Below are positions 7,568 to 15,981 of a DNA stretch of 64,000 nt, in pieces. The notes under the pieces are model-generated. The model was not told the DNA's origin. It made no database searches and worked only from the letters and a program-made list of their open reading frames with translations. Numbering within the stretch: the first letter of the stretch is position 1; every line of letters starts with the position of its first letter. Source of the stretch: Flavobacteriaceae bacterium (lineage in GTDB: Bacteria; Bacteroidota; Bacteroidia; Flavobacteriales; Flavobacteriaceae); NCBI GenBank assembly GCA_024743095.1, contig JANSXF010000021.1, forward strand, positions 1 through 64,000, read 5' to 3'. The position numbers and the translations under genes were made by a program.

Positions 7568-9376
7568 TTAGTCAAAGGTATACCCGTTATCCGCAGCGAC
7601 TTTGTCGGCAATTTGCGTTCTAAGTTCCACAACATTGGGTTGGTTTGTATACTTGGTAAAGCGTTTAAGTCCCATCAACATCATGCGTTGTTCATCCCCT
7701 TCGGCAAATGAAACTATTCCCTCCTTGGCTTTTTGTTGAATGATGTCCACCGCTCTGTACAAATACAATTTGGACATCGCAATTTGGGTAGCTTGTGTTT
7801 CTTGACCAAAGCGTTTTGCATTTTTCTCGGTTCTTAAGATGGCGGATTCCGCCATGTAAATTTGAATCAAAATGTCAGAAGCCGCCATCAATAACATCTG
7901 GTGCTTTTCCAAATCTGGTCCAAATTTTTGCACAGCACTACCGGCCACCATCAAAAAGACTTTTTTCAATCTTGCCAGCAAGTCTTTTTCTTCTGCAAGC
8001 AATTCCGTAAAATCAGGAACGTCAAAAGATGGGATACCCATCAACTCTTCACCGACAGCTGTTGCTGGACCTAAAAGGTCAACGTGGCCTTTCATGGCTT
8101 TCTTGACCAACATGCCTACCGAGAGCATACGGTTTATTTCGTTCGTCCCTTCATAAATTCTGGAAATACGGGCATCTCTCCATGCAGATTCCATTGGGGT
8201 GTCCGCGCTAAAGCCCATTCCCCCGAATACTTGAATGCCCTCATCGGTAGTGTGCTGAACGTGTTCGGATACGGCTACCTTCAAAATTGAACATTCAATG
8301 GCGTATTCCTCTACACCTTTGAGTTCTGCTTCTTGGTGCGAGTTGCCACTTGCTTCACGAATCGCGATTCTGTCCTCGATATTTTTAGCGGCACGGTAAC
8401 ACGCTGCTTCATCCACATAGGCGTTAGTGGCCATGTCTGCGATTTTCGCTTTGATGGCCCCAAAATTCATGATCGGTGTCTTGAACTGGATGCGCTCGTT
8501 GGCGTATTTCGTCGCTTCGCTGATAACGCGGCGCTGTGCTTCCAAACAAGCAGCCGCTAATTTGATTCTACCCACGTTTAGGGCGTTCATGGCAATCTTA
8601 AAGCCATTTCCCCTTTCGGAAAGCATGTTTTCAACAGGAACCTTGGTATCATTAAAAAACACCTGGCGGGTAGAGGAGGAGTGGATACCCAATTTCTTTT
8701 CTTCATCGCCAAAACTGATTCCGTTGTCCTTATCATTTTCAACAATAAAACCGGTAATGTTCTTATCGTCCTCGATTCTGGCAAAAACGATGAACATATT
8801 ACAGAAACCTGCATTGGAAATCCACATTTTCTGTCCTGAGATGCTGTAGTATTTGCCATTTTCAGAAAGAACCGCTTTTGTTTTGCCAGAATTGGCATCG
8901 GAACCGGCTCCCGGTTCGGTTAAGCAATAGGCACCGAACCATTCCCCTGAGGCCAGTTTAGGTACATATTTTTGTTTTTGCTCTTCGGTTCCGTATAAAG
9001 TGATGGGCATTGTCCCAATTCCCGTGTGAGCACCAAATGCGGTGCTGAACGAACCTGTGGCGCCAGAAATATAGTCACACACCAACATGGTTGATACAAA
9101 ACCCATTCCCATACCTCCGTAGGCTTCGGGAACGGCTACGCTTAGCAAACCAAGTTCGCCAGCCTTTCGCATACATTCCTCGGTGTAGGCATAATCCTTT
9201 TTCTCGAAACGTTCCCAATGCGCCCAAAGTTGACGGTCTACAAATTCCTTAGTGCTTTCGCGCATCATTTTTTGTTCTTCATTGAGGTCCTCAAGGGTGA
9301 AAATGTCCTCACATTTGGTCTCCTTGACCAAAAATTGACCTCCTCTCAATATGTCTTTTTCAATTGTATCGCTCAT
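7568..9376 (-). CDS. Acyl-CoA dehydrogenase
   Basis: 602 aa, longer than the usual 380 aa because of a C-terminal extension (about 440-602) typical of the long FadE/VLCAD-like class in Bacteroidota. Motifs: YCLTEPGAGSDA (FAD/substrate loop, about 150), GQKMWISNAGFCN, and SRIYEGTNEINRML near residue 415, whose Glu is the expected catalytic base. It performs the first, FAD-dependent step of beta-oxidation in the cytoplasm. It is the last gene of the marR-fadB-fadA-acd operon, 22 bases after the thiolase, and ends just before a strong terminator. Confidence 0.95.
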   Translation of the reverse strand: MSDTIEKDILRGGQFLVKETKCEDIFTLEDLNEEQKMMRESTKEFVDRQLWAHWERFEKKDYAYTEECMRKAGELGLLSVAVPEAYGGMGMGFVSTMLVCDYISGATGSFSTAFGAHTGIGTMPITLYGTEEQKQKYVPKLASGEWFGAYCLTEPGAGSDANSGKTKAVLSENGKYYSISGQKMWISNAGFCNMFIVFARIEDDKNITGFIVENDKDNGISFGDEEKKLGIHSSSTRQVFFNDTKVPVENMLSERGNGFKIAMNALNVGRIKLAAACLEAQRRVISEATKYANERIQFKTPIMNFGAIKAKIADMATNAYVDEAACYRAAKNIEDRIAIREASGNSHQEAELKGVEEYAIECSILKVAVSEHVQHTTDEGIQVFGGMGFSADTPMESAWRDARISRIYEGTNEINRMLSVGMLVKKAMKGHVDLLGPATAVGEELMGIPSFDVPDFTELLAEEKDLLARLKKVFLMVAGSAVQKFGPDLEKHQMLLMAASDILIQIYMAESAILRTEKNAKRFGQETQATQIAMSKLYLYRAVDIIQQKAKEGIVSFAEGDEQRMMLMGLKRFTKYTNQPNVVELRTQIADKVAADNGYTFD

Positions 9377-9398
9377 GATTTTTTGTGTTTAGTGATTT

Positions 9399-10589
9399 TT
9401 AATTTAGGAATTCAAATATACCTGCAGCACCTTGGCCTGTACCTACGCACATGGTCACCATGCCATACTTGCCTTTCATGTCGCGCTTTCTCATTTCATC
9501 AAAGAGTTGAACTGAAAGTTTAGCTCCGGTACATCCTAAGGGGTGACCAAGAGCAATGGCACCTCCATTCACGTTTACAATGTCTTGATTCAATCCCAAT
9601 TCCCGAATCACGGCAAGGGATTGCGAAGCAAAGGCTTCGTTTAATTCGATTAGATCTATTTGGTCTTGTTGCAAACCTGCCTGTTTTAAGGCTTTTGGAA
9701 TTGCTTTTACAGGACCGATACCCATAATTCTTGGCTCCACACCTGCGGCCGCATAGTTCACCAAACGGGCCATGGGTTCAAGGTTCAGTTCTTTTACCAT
9801 TTCCTCGCTCATAACCATAACAAAGGCAGCGCCATCGCTCATTTGTGAAGAGTTACCTGCCGTTACGCTTCCACCTTCGGCAAAAACGGGTCTCAATTTG
9901 TTCAAAGTCGCGATGTTAGTTCCTTTTCTTGGACCTTCATCCTTGTTGACGGTGTATGTTTTGCTTTCTTTTTTCCCGGCTTCGTTCACAAAGGTGTGTT
10001 CCACCTTGATGGGAACGATTTGATCTTGAAAACGGTCTTCTTCTTGCGCTTTCAAGGCTTTCATATGTGAATTAAAAGCGAACTCATCTTGATCCTCACG
10101 AGAAACGTTGAACTGTTTGGCCACAGCTTCCGCGGTAAGACCCATTCCCCAATAGTAATCTTCGTGACCTTCTTTGGCCGTAGCATAATCAGGGGTCGGT
10201 TTGTAACCTCCCATGGGGATGTAGCTCATACTTTCGGCACCACCAGCGATTATGCAATCCGCCATTCCAGATTGTATTTTGGCGGTAGCGATACCAATGG
10301 TTTCCAATCCTGATGCGCAATAGCGGTTTACAGTAACACCGGGTACATCTTCAATATTCAAGCCCATTAACGAGATAAGGCGCCCCATATTTAGACCCTG
10401 TTCGGCTTCGGGCATGGCATTGCCCACAATAACATCATCGATACGCTTCTTATCAAATTGTGGAAGCTCGTTCATCATGTATTCGATGGTTTCGGCTGCC
10501 AGTTCGTCCGGGCGCTTAAACCTGAACAGACCCTTGGGCGCTTTGCCCACTGCTGTTCTATATGCTTTTACTATATATGCTGTTTTCAT
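9399..10589 (-). CDS. fadA: Acetyl-CoA C-acyltransferase (3-ketoacyl-CoA thiolase)
   Basis: 396 aa from the ATG at 10589 ([16 protein letters not shown]). The frame is open 13 codons further upstream, but thiolases begin at this MKxAYIV, so the inner ATG is chosen. The active-site Cys is in [11 protein letters not shown] (near residue 90), and the C-terminal GHPLGCTG and [10 protein letters not shown] blocks supply the catalytic His and second Cys. It cleaves 3-ketoacyl-CoA to acetyl-CoA in the last step of beta-oxidation. It lies between the multifunctional FadB-like protein and the acyl-CoA dehydrogenase, all on the same strand. Confidence 0.95.
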   Translation of the reverse strand: MKTAYIVKAYRTAVGKAPKGLFRFKRPDELAAETIEYMMNELPQFDKKRIDDVIVGNAMPEAEQGLNMGRLISLMGLNIEDVPGVTVNRYCASGLETIGIATAKIQSGMADCIIAGGAESMSYIPMGGYKPTPDYATAKEGHEDYYWGMGLTAEAVAKQFNVSREDQDEFAFNSHMKALKAQEEDRFQDQIVPIKVEHTFVNEAGKKESKTYTVNKDEGPRKGTNIATLNKLRPVFAEGGSVTAGNSSQMSDGAAFVMVMSEEMVKELNLEPMARLVNYAAAGVEPRIMGIGPVKAIPKALKQAGLQQDQIDLIELNEAFASQSLAVIRELGLNQDIVNVNGGAIALGHPLGCTGAKLSVQLFDEMRKRDMKGKYGMVTMCVGTGQGAAGIFEFLN

Positions 10590-10672
10590 TTTTATTTGGA
10601 TTCTTTGATTTTTGGATTCATGGATCATTGGGTGCCTTTTCGAATAATTGAAAGACCCAACAAAGAATAAAT

Positions 10673-13078
10673 CTAATTTCTAAGTGGTTTTCCTGTCTTC
10701 AACATGTGTTGGATACGTTCCAAAGTCTTTCTCTCGGTGCAAAGTGATAGAAACGCTTCCCTTTCCAGGTCCAAAAGATATTGCTCGGTTACCAGTGTTG
10801 CTTCAGAAAGGTCGCCGCCGGCCATTACATAGGCCAGTTTATCGGCAATCTTTTTATCGTGTTCAGAAATATAGTGTCCAGCTTCCATGGAATCGGTTCC
10901 TACCAAGAACATGCCCAAGGCCTGTTTTCCAAGTACCTTAACATCTTTGCGTTTGACGGGTTTGGTATATCCGGCATCAGCCATTAGTTTGGCATAGGCT
11001 TTAGCTGTTGCTATTTGACGGTCTTTGTTGACCACAACTACATCTTTTCCTTTTTGAAGGATGCCCAGGTCATAGGCCTCATAGGCCGATGTAGATACTT
11101 TTGCCATTCCGATGGTGAGGAAGTACTCCTGAAGCACGTTGAGCTCCACATCGTTCTTTCTGAAGGTGTCGGAGGCACGCAGCGCCATTTCCTTGGAACC
11201 GCCGCCCCCGGGAATGACACCTACGCCGAATTCCACCAAACCAATGTAGGTTTCTGCCGCGGCCACTACTTTATCGGCATGGAGAGAAAGTTCACAACCG
11301 CCGCCCAAGCACATGCCGTGTGGGGCGGATACCGTTGGTATGGAAGAGTACCTCATACGCATCATGGTATCTTGGAACATTTTGATGGCCATGTTCAGTT
11401 CATCATATTCTTGTTCCACGGCCATCATGAAAATCATCCCAATATTGGCACCAACAGAGAAATTCGGCGCTTGGTTGCCGATAACCAATCCTGCAAAATC
11501 CTTTTCGGCAAGATCAACGGCTTTGTTCAAACCGGCCAACACATCGCCTCCAATGGTGTTCATTTTGGATTGAAACTCACAGTTAAGGATTCCATCACCC
11601 AAATCTTCGATAACAACTCCGCTGTTTTTAAAGACTTCCTTGGTTTTTCTAATATTGTCCAAAATGATGAACGCATCCTGACCCGGAACTTTCTCCATGG
11701 CCTTTTTTGGAATGTCGTAGAAGTAGGTGTTCCCTTCTTTTACCGTGTAGAAGGAATTGATTCCAGATTCTTTCATTTCAGATACCCAAGATGCTGCTTC
11801 CAAGCCTTCGGCCTTGATGAGTTCAAGACCTTTATCCAAGCCTACGGCATCCCAAATTTGGAACGGTCCATGTTCCCAACCGAAGCCTGCCTTCATGGCA
11901 TCGTCTATTTTGTATAATTCGTCCGTGATTTCTGGAATACGGTGGGTTACGTAAGCGAAAAGTGCTCCAAAGCTCTTTCTGTAGAATTCACCTGCCTTGT
12001 CCTTGCCATCAACCAATACAAGGAAACGGTCAATAACCTTATCAATGGTCTTTGTGAGTTCCAAAGTGGCAAATTTTGCACTCTTTTTGGAGCGGTAGTC
12101 CATGGTGTCCAAATCCAGTGTTAGGATTTCACTTTTACCATCATCTCCCTTGACCTTTTTGTAGAAGCCTTGTCCAGTTTTGCTTCCCAACCATTTGTTG
12201 TCCATCATGGTTTGGATAAAATCCGGCAGTTGGAAGAGTTCGTGACGTTCATCGTCCTTGCAGTTTTCACTGATTCCATTGGCCACATGTACAAGGGTGT
12301 CCAGCCCCACTACATCCACGGTACGGAAAGTAGCGGATTTAGGTCTTCCGATTACCGGGCCGGTCAATTTATCCACTTCTTCGACCGTCATCCCCATTTC
12401 TTTTACAGCATGGAACAGACTTTGAATGCTGAAGATTCCAATTCTGTTACCGATAAATGCGGGAGTGTCCTTGGCGACAACGGAGGTTTTACCCAAGTAT
12501 TGCTCACCATATCCGTTAAGGAACTCAAGAACCTCAGGAGAGGTCTTTGGTCCTGGTATGATTTCGAATAGCTTTAAATATCTAGCTGGGTTGAAAAAGT
12601 GTGTGCCACAGAAATGTTTTTGGAAATCGTCACTTCTACCTTCGCTCATAAATCGGATAGGAATTCCGGAAGTGTTGGAAGTGATAAGTGTGCCCGGTGT
12701 ACGGTGACTGTCCAGATTTTCGAACACCTGTTTTTTGATATCCAACCGTTCTACGACGACCTCGATGATCCAGTCTGCATTGGCAACCTTTGAAATATCG
12801 TCCTCAAGATTGCCCGTTGTAATACGGTCAGCAAATTTTCTGTGATAAATAGGGGAGGGTTTGGATTTTAGTGCAGCTGCCAGCGAATCGTTAACAATGC
12901 GGTTCCGAACCACTTTATCCTGCAAGGTAAGCCCAGAAGCTTTTTCCTTATCGTTCAGTTCACGCGGAACGATGTCCAATAATAGAACCTCAACTCCGAT
13001 GTTTGCAAAATGGCAGGCAATGCCACTTCCCATAATTCCGGAACCGATTACGGCAACTTTGTTTATATGCCTTTTCAT
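10673..13078 (-). CDS. 3-hydroxyacyl-CoA dehydrogenase / enoyl-CoA hydratase (FadB-like)
   Basis: 801 aa. The domain order is the reverse of E. coli FadB. The NAD-binding 3-hydroxyacyl-CoA dehydrogenase domain is first (VAVIGSGIMGSGIA at about 8-21), followed by the dehydrogenase C-terminal domains (CGTHFFNPARYLKLFEII, then DTPAFIGNRIGIF). The enoyl-CoA hydratase/crotonase fold comes last (about 490-690), with HGMCLGGGCELSLHAD forming the oxyanion hole and VEFGVGVIPGGGG carrying a catalytic Glu. It carries out hydration and oxidation of enoyl-CoA. It follows marR by 15 bases and precedes the thiolase, so it is cotranscribed and probably controlled by MarR. Confidence 0.95.
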   Translation of the reverse strand: MKRHINKVAVIGSGIMGSGIACHFANIGVEVLLLDIVPRELNDKEKASGLTLQDKVVRNRIVNDSLAAALKSKPSPIYHRKFADRITTGNLEDDISKVANADWIIEVVVERLDIKKQVFENLDSHRTPGTLITSNTSGIPIRFMSEGRSDDFQKHFCGTHFFNPARYLKLFEIIPGPKTSPEVLEFLNGYGEQYLGKTSVVAKDTPAFIGNRIGIFSIQSLFHAVKEMGMTVEEVDKLTGPVIGRPKSATFRTVDVVGLDTLVHVANGISENCKDDERHELFQLPDFIQTMMDNKWLGSKTGQGFYKKVKGDDGKSEILTLDLDTMDYRSKKSAKFATLELTKTIDKVIDRFLVLVDGKDKAGEFYRKSFGALFAYVTHRIPEITDELYKIDDAMKAGFGWEHGPFQIWDAVGLDKGLELIKAEGLEAASWVSEMKESGINSFYTVKEGNTYFYDIPKKAMEKVPGQDAFIILDNIRKTKEVFKNSGVVIEDLGDGILNCEFQSKMNTIGGDVLAGLNKAVDLAEKDFAGLVIGNQAPNFSVGANIGMIFMMAVEQEYDELNMAIKMFQDTMMRMRYSSIPTVSAPHGMCLGGGCELSLHADKVVAAAETYIGLVEFGVGVIPGGGGSKEMALRASDTFRKNDVELNVLQEYFLTIGMAKVSTSAYEAYDLGILQKGKDVVVVNKDRQIATAKAYAKLMADAGYTKPVKRKDVKVLGKQALGMFLVGTDSMEAGHYISEHDKKIADKLAYVMAGGDLSEATLVTEQYLLDLEREAFLSLCTERKTLERIQHMLKTGKPLRN

Positions 13079-13093
13079 GTGCGGGTTTGTAAT

Positions 13094-13543
13094 TTAATTA
13101 TTAGTTGTTTTTGTATAGACTTTTTTGTCGGTAATAAGCTTATTGATGATGTCGATTATCTTAAAGAAGCCCGCCAAATCATCTTGATTGGTGTTTTCTT
13201 TTACCACTTCATTGAAACGTAGTACCACTTCTTTGGATTCCTCTCTTTTTTCCAAACCAAGTGGGGTCAAAAAAATTAGGACGCCCCTGCCATCCTTGGG
13301 GTTGCGTTTACGCTCTATAAACCCTCTTTCTTCAATATTTTTAAGTATTCTGGACAAACTGGTTGCTTCCATTCCCATTTTAGGTCCCAAAGTGGTGCTA
13401 GGTGTACCTCCTTTTGGATCAATGCTCAATAAGGTAAAACCTATTGCCATTGTAAGCCCGTAGTTTTTTGCTTCCTCGTTGTACATTTTGCTAACAGCCT
13501 GCCAAGTTGCCCTCAGGGCGTAATCAATGGTCAAATCTTTCAT
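13094..13543 (-). CDS. MarR-family transcriptional regulator of the beta-oxidation operon
   Basis: 149 aa. It shows the winged-helix layout of MarR: an N-terminal dimerisation helix, a recognition region around MGMEATSLSRILKNIEERGFIERKRNPKDGRG (quoted in two parts: MGMEATSLSRILKNIEERG then FIERKRNPKDGRG), and a C-terminal helical dimer segment. It is the first gene of the marR-fadB-fadA-acd operon. A 28-bp perfect palindrome overlaps its promoter 31 bases upstream, so autoregulation and control of the fatty-acid genes is likely. The ligand is probably an acyl-CoA or fatty acid, an inference from context. Confidence 0.92.
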   Translation of the reverse strand: MKDLTIDYALRATWQAVSKMYNEEAKNYGLTMAIGFTLLSIDPKGGTPSTTLGPKMGMEATSLSRILKNIEERGFIERKRNPKDGRGVLIFLTPLGLEKREESKEVVLRFNEVVKENTNQDDLAGFFKIIDIINKLITDKKVYTKTTNN

Positions 13544-13562
13544 AGAACTTGTTTGGTGTTCT

Positions 13563-13570
13563 CAAATATA
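13563..13570 (-). promoter_or_regulatory. marR operon promoter, -7 box
   Basis: On the minus strand this reads TATATTTG, a perfect match to the Bacteroidota TAnnTTTG box, about 20 bases before the marR ATG. The expected -33 position, 19-20 bases further upstream, falls inside the 28-bp palindrome rather than on a clean TTG. This would let a bound repressor block sigma factor contact. Confidence 0.7.
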
Positions 13571-13573
13571 TGA

Positions 13574-13601
13574 AAATTTATTATGCATGCATAATAAATT
13601 T
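13574..13601. promoter_or_regulatory. Probable MarR operator: perfect 28-bp palindrome
   Basis: The left half AAATTTATTATGCA is followed immediately by its exact reverse complement TGCATAATAAATTT, with no mismatch over 28 bases. The ATGCAT core and the length fit a site for a MarR dimer. It abuts the marR -7 box and covers the -33 region. The strand is not meaningful for a palindrome. Confidence 0.8.
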
Positions 13602-13616
13602 AGATTAATTAATCGC

Positions 13617-13646
13617 AAAAAAAAACCTGCAAGTAGCAGGCTTTTT
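13617..13646 (-). terminator. Intrinsic terminator after the acyl-CoA synthetase gene
   Basis: Stem CCTGC-AAGTA-GCAGG (13626-13640), followed on the minus strand by nine T residues (13617-13625). It separates the acyl-CoA synthetase gene from the marR operon on the same strand. Confidence 0.8.
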
Positions 13647-13665
13647 AAAACTTACAATCTGTTGA

Positions 13666-15435
13666 TTAATGCTCGTAAATATCATTGTACAGATTAATGT
13701 ACATTTCCTTAACAGGCTTGCGTTTTAGTTTCATTGTAGGGGTAAGGTGACCAGCTTCTACGCTCCACACATCCGGGGTGAGCCTAAATTGTTTGACTTT
13801 TTCCCATTTGGCAAATTCTTGGTTGGCCCAATCCACTTCTTCCTGCATACGGGCGATTACCTTCTCGTTTTTCACCAATTCTTCATTGGGGCCTAATTCA
13901 ATGTTATGGCGTTTGGCCCATTCCTTAATAAATTCAAAGTTGGGCTGAATAAGGGCAGCTGGCATTTTCTCGCCTTCACCAACAACCATGATTTGCTCTA
14001 TAAACCTTGATTGTTTAAAGCGGTTTTCCAATAATTGCGGAGCAACATATTTTCCGCCGGAGGTTTTGAACATTTCTTTTTTACGATCGGTTATGCGCAA
14101 AAAGCCCTCGGCATCAATTTCGCCAATGTCACCCGTATGGAAATAGGCGCCCGTCATCACTTCTGCAGTTTTTTCCGGGTTTTTATAGTAGCCCATCATC
14201 ACGTTTGGACCTTTGCAAAGGATTTCCCCGTCTTCGGCAATTTTTATGTCGACGTCGTCTATCATTTTGCCTACGGTACCGATTTTCCAACCTCTATTGC
14301 GTTGGTCGTTCACTGCGATCACGGGAGATGTCTCAGTTAGTCCGTATCCTTCCATAACCGGCATGTCGGCAGCTGCAAAAACTCGAGCCAGTCTGGGTTG
14401 CAAGGCGGCACTACCGGATACCATTACGGATAAGTTTCCACCCAACCCTTCTCTCCATTTACTGAAAATCAATTTTCTAGCAATGCCAAGTTTGGTCTCG
14501 TACCACCATCCGTTCGCTCCATAGGGTTCAAATTTGAGTCCTACTTCCACGGCCCAAAAGAACAGTTTCTTTTTAATGCCGGCGAGCAATGCTCCTTTGG
14601 CAATAATGGCATCGTATACTTTTTCCAACAGACGTGGGACCACGGTCATTACAGTGGGTTTCACTTCTTTTACGTTGTCACTTATTTTATCCAACCCTTC
14701 CGCAAAATGGATTTGAACGCCGCAATATTGGTACAAATACAATATCATGCGTTCAAAAATGTGGCAGACAGGCAAAAAGCTTAGCGCCACACCACCGGTC
14801 TCAAAAGGCACCCTTACTTTACTGGATACTACGTTGGATACAATGTTATTATGGGAGAGCATAACGCCCTTGGGACGTCCTGTTGTACCAGAAGTGTAAA
14901 TTAAGGTGGCAAGATCGTCCGGCTTCACACTTTTCTTGATTTCTTCGACTTGATCTTGGTTGGAGGCATCTGAGCCCAATTCGAGTATTTCCGACCAGTT
15001 TTTACAGTTGTTGAGCTGATCGAAGGAATATACATCTTTCAAGTTTTCCACTTTTGATCGTATCGCCTGGACTTTCTCCAGAACTTCATCACAGGAAACA
15101 AAACAAAGTTTTGCCTCGGAGTGGTTCAGAATATACTCGTAATCTTCCTCGGAAATGGTAGGGTAGATGGGAACATTTTGTGCCCCGATCTGAAGAATTC
15201 CAATATCAACAATATTCCACTCCGTACGGTTGGTCATGGAAATTACCGCAATTTTATCATTTGGCTTAACACCCATTTTTAGCAAGGCCCTGCTCACGGC
15301 ATTCGCTCTATCAATATACTCTTGTGTGGATGTTGCTACCCAAGAACCGTCACTTTTGGTGACCAAAGATTTTTCTAAGGGGTATTTTTCAAGTTGATAG
15401 TATGGGAAATCAAATAATCGGGTAACAGTTTGCAT
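13666..15435 (-). CDS. Long-chain acyl-CoA synthetase (AMP-forming)
   Basis: 589 aa, of the FadD15/long-chain fatty acid CoA ligase type. The AMP-binding P-loop is LIYTSGTTGRPKGVMLSHNN (near residue 180); further motifs are GYGLTETSPVI, YFHTGDIGEID and ITDRKKEMFKTSGGKYVAP. It activates free fatty acids to acyl-CoA, feeding the beta-oxidation genes downstream. It lies immediately upstream of marR on the same strand, but a terminator stands between them, so it has its own transcript. No MarR-type palindrome was seen upstream of it. Confidence 0.94.
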   Translation of the reverse strand: MQTVTRLFDFPYYQLEKYPLEKSLVTKSDGSWVATSTQEYIDRANAVSRALLKMGVKPNDKIAVISMTNRTEWNIVDIGILQIGAQNVPIYPTISEEDYEYILNHSEAKLCFVSCDEVLEKVQAIRSKVENLKDVYSFDQLNNCKNWSEILELGSDASNQDQVEEIKKSVKPDDLATLIYTSGTTGRPKGVMLSHNNIVSNVVSSKVRVPFETGGVALSFLPVCHIFERMILYLYQYCGVQIHFAEGLDKISDNVKEVKPTVMTVVPRLLEKVYDAIIAKGALLAGIKKKLFFWAVEVGLKFEPYGANGWWYETKLGIARKLIFSKWREGLGGNLSVMVSGSAALQPRLARVFAAADMPVMEGYGLTETSPVIAVNDQRNRGWKIGTVGKMIDDVDIKIAEDGEILCKGPNVMMGYYKNPEKTAEVMTGAYFHTGDIGEIDAEGFLRITDRKKEMFKTSGGKYVAPQLLENRFKQSRFIEQIMVVGEGEKMPAALIQPNFEFIKEWAKRHNIELGPNEELVKNEKVIARMQEEVDWANQEFAKWEKVKQFRLTPDVWSVEAGHLTPTMKLKRKPVKEMYINLYNDIYEH

Positions 15436-15527
15436 AGTAAGTTATGTGTATAGCGAATGCAAATTAGGGAAAGCGAACCGTATTTTAAAACGAGTTATTC
15501 AAAAAAAAGCATAATTCTTTGGTAATT

Positions 15528-15980
15528 TTATTGAATATGCAATTTCATGCCCTCGTGGGAATCCTGAAAACCCAGTGCTTTGTAAAACTTGAGGGCATCT
15601 GGTCTTTTTTTGTCGGTGGTCAATTGCACCACGTGTGCACTTTTTTCTTTTGAACGTTCTATGGCCCATAGGAACAACCGCTTCCCAATGCCCTTGCCCC
15701 GATAATCTTCATGAACCCGTACAGCTTCAATTTGGGTGCGAACACCACCTTGATAGGTGAGATATTGAATAAAACTAAGTTGCAGTGTTCCGATTACAAG
15801 TCCGGTATCCTCCATAACCACCAGTTCTTGATTTGGGTCCCCTTCAATATTATCAAAAGCATCGTAGTATTTTTCCGGAAGCGGATTTTGAAAATCTTCC
15901 CGAAGTTTGCCCAATACATCATTGGCAAGCATTTCAACTATGAAAGGTATATCGTTTCTTTTTGCTTGCCTTATAATCAT
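15528..15980 (-). CDS. GNAT-family N-acetyltransferase
   Basis: 150 aa, one complete GNAT domain. The acetyl-CoA pyrophosphate-binding motif A is VHEDYRGKGIGKRLFLWAIE (about 91-110), with the R/Q-x-x-G-x-G/A signature as RGKGIG. The C-terminal KFYKALGFQDSHEGM is also typical. The substrate is unknown. It starts one base after the purL stop codon, so it is in the purL operon. Confidence 0.9.
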   Translation of the reverse strand: MIIRQAKRNDIPFIVEMLANDVLGKLREDFQNPLPEKYYDAFDNIEGDPNQELVVMEDTGLVIGTLQLSFIQYLTYQGGVRTQIEAVRVHEDYRGKGIGKRLFLWAIERSKEKSAHVVQLTTDKKRPDALKFYKALGFQDSHEGMKLHIQ

Positions 15981-15981
15981 A

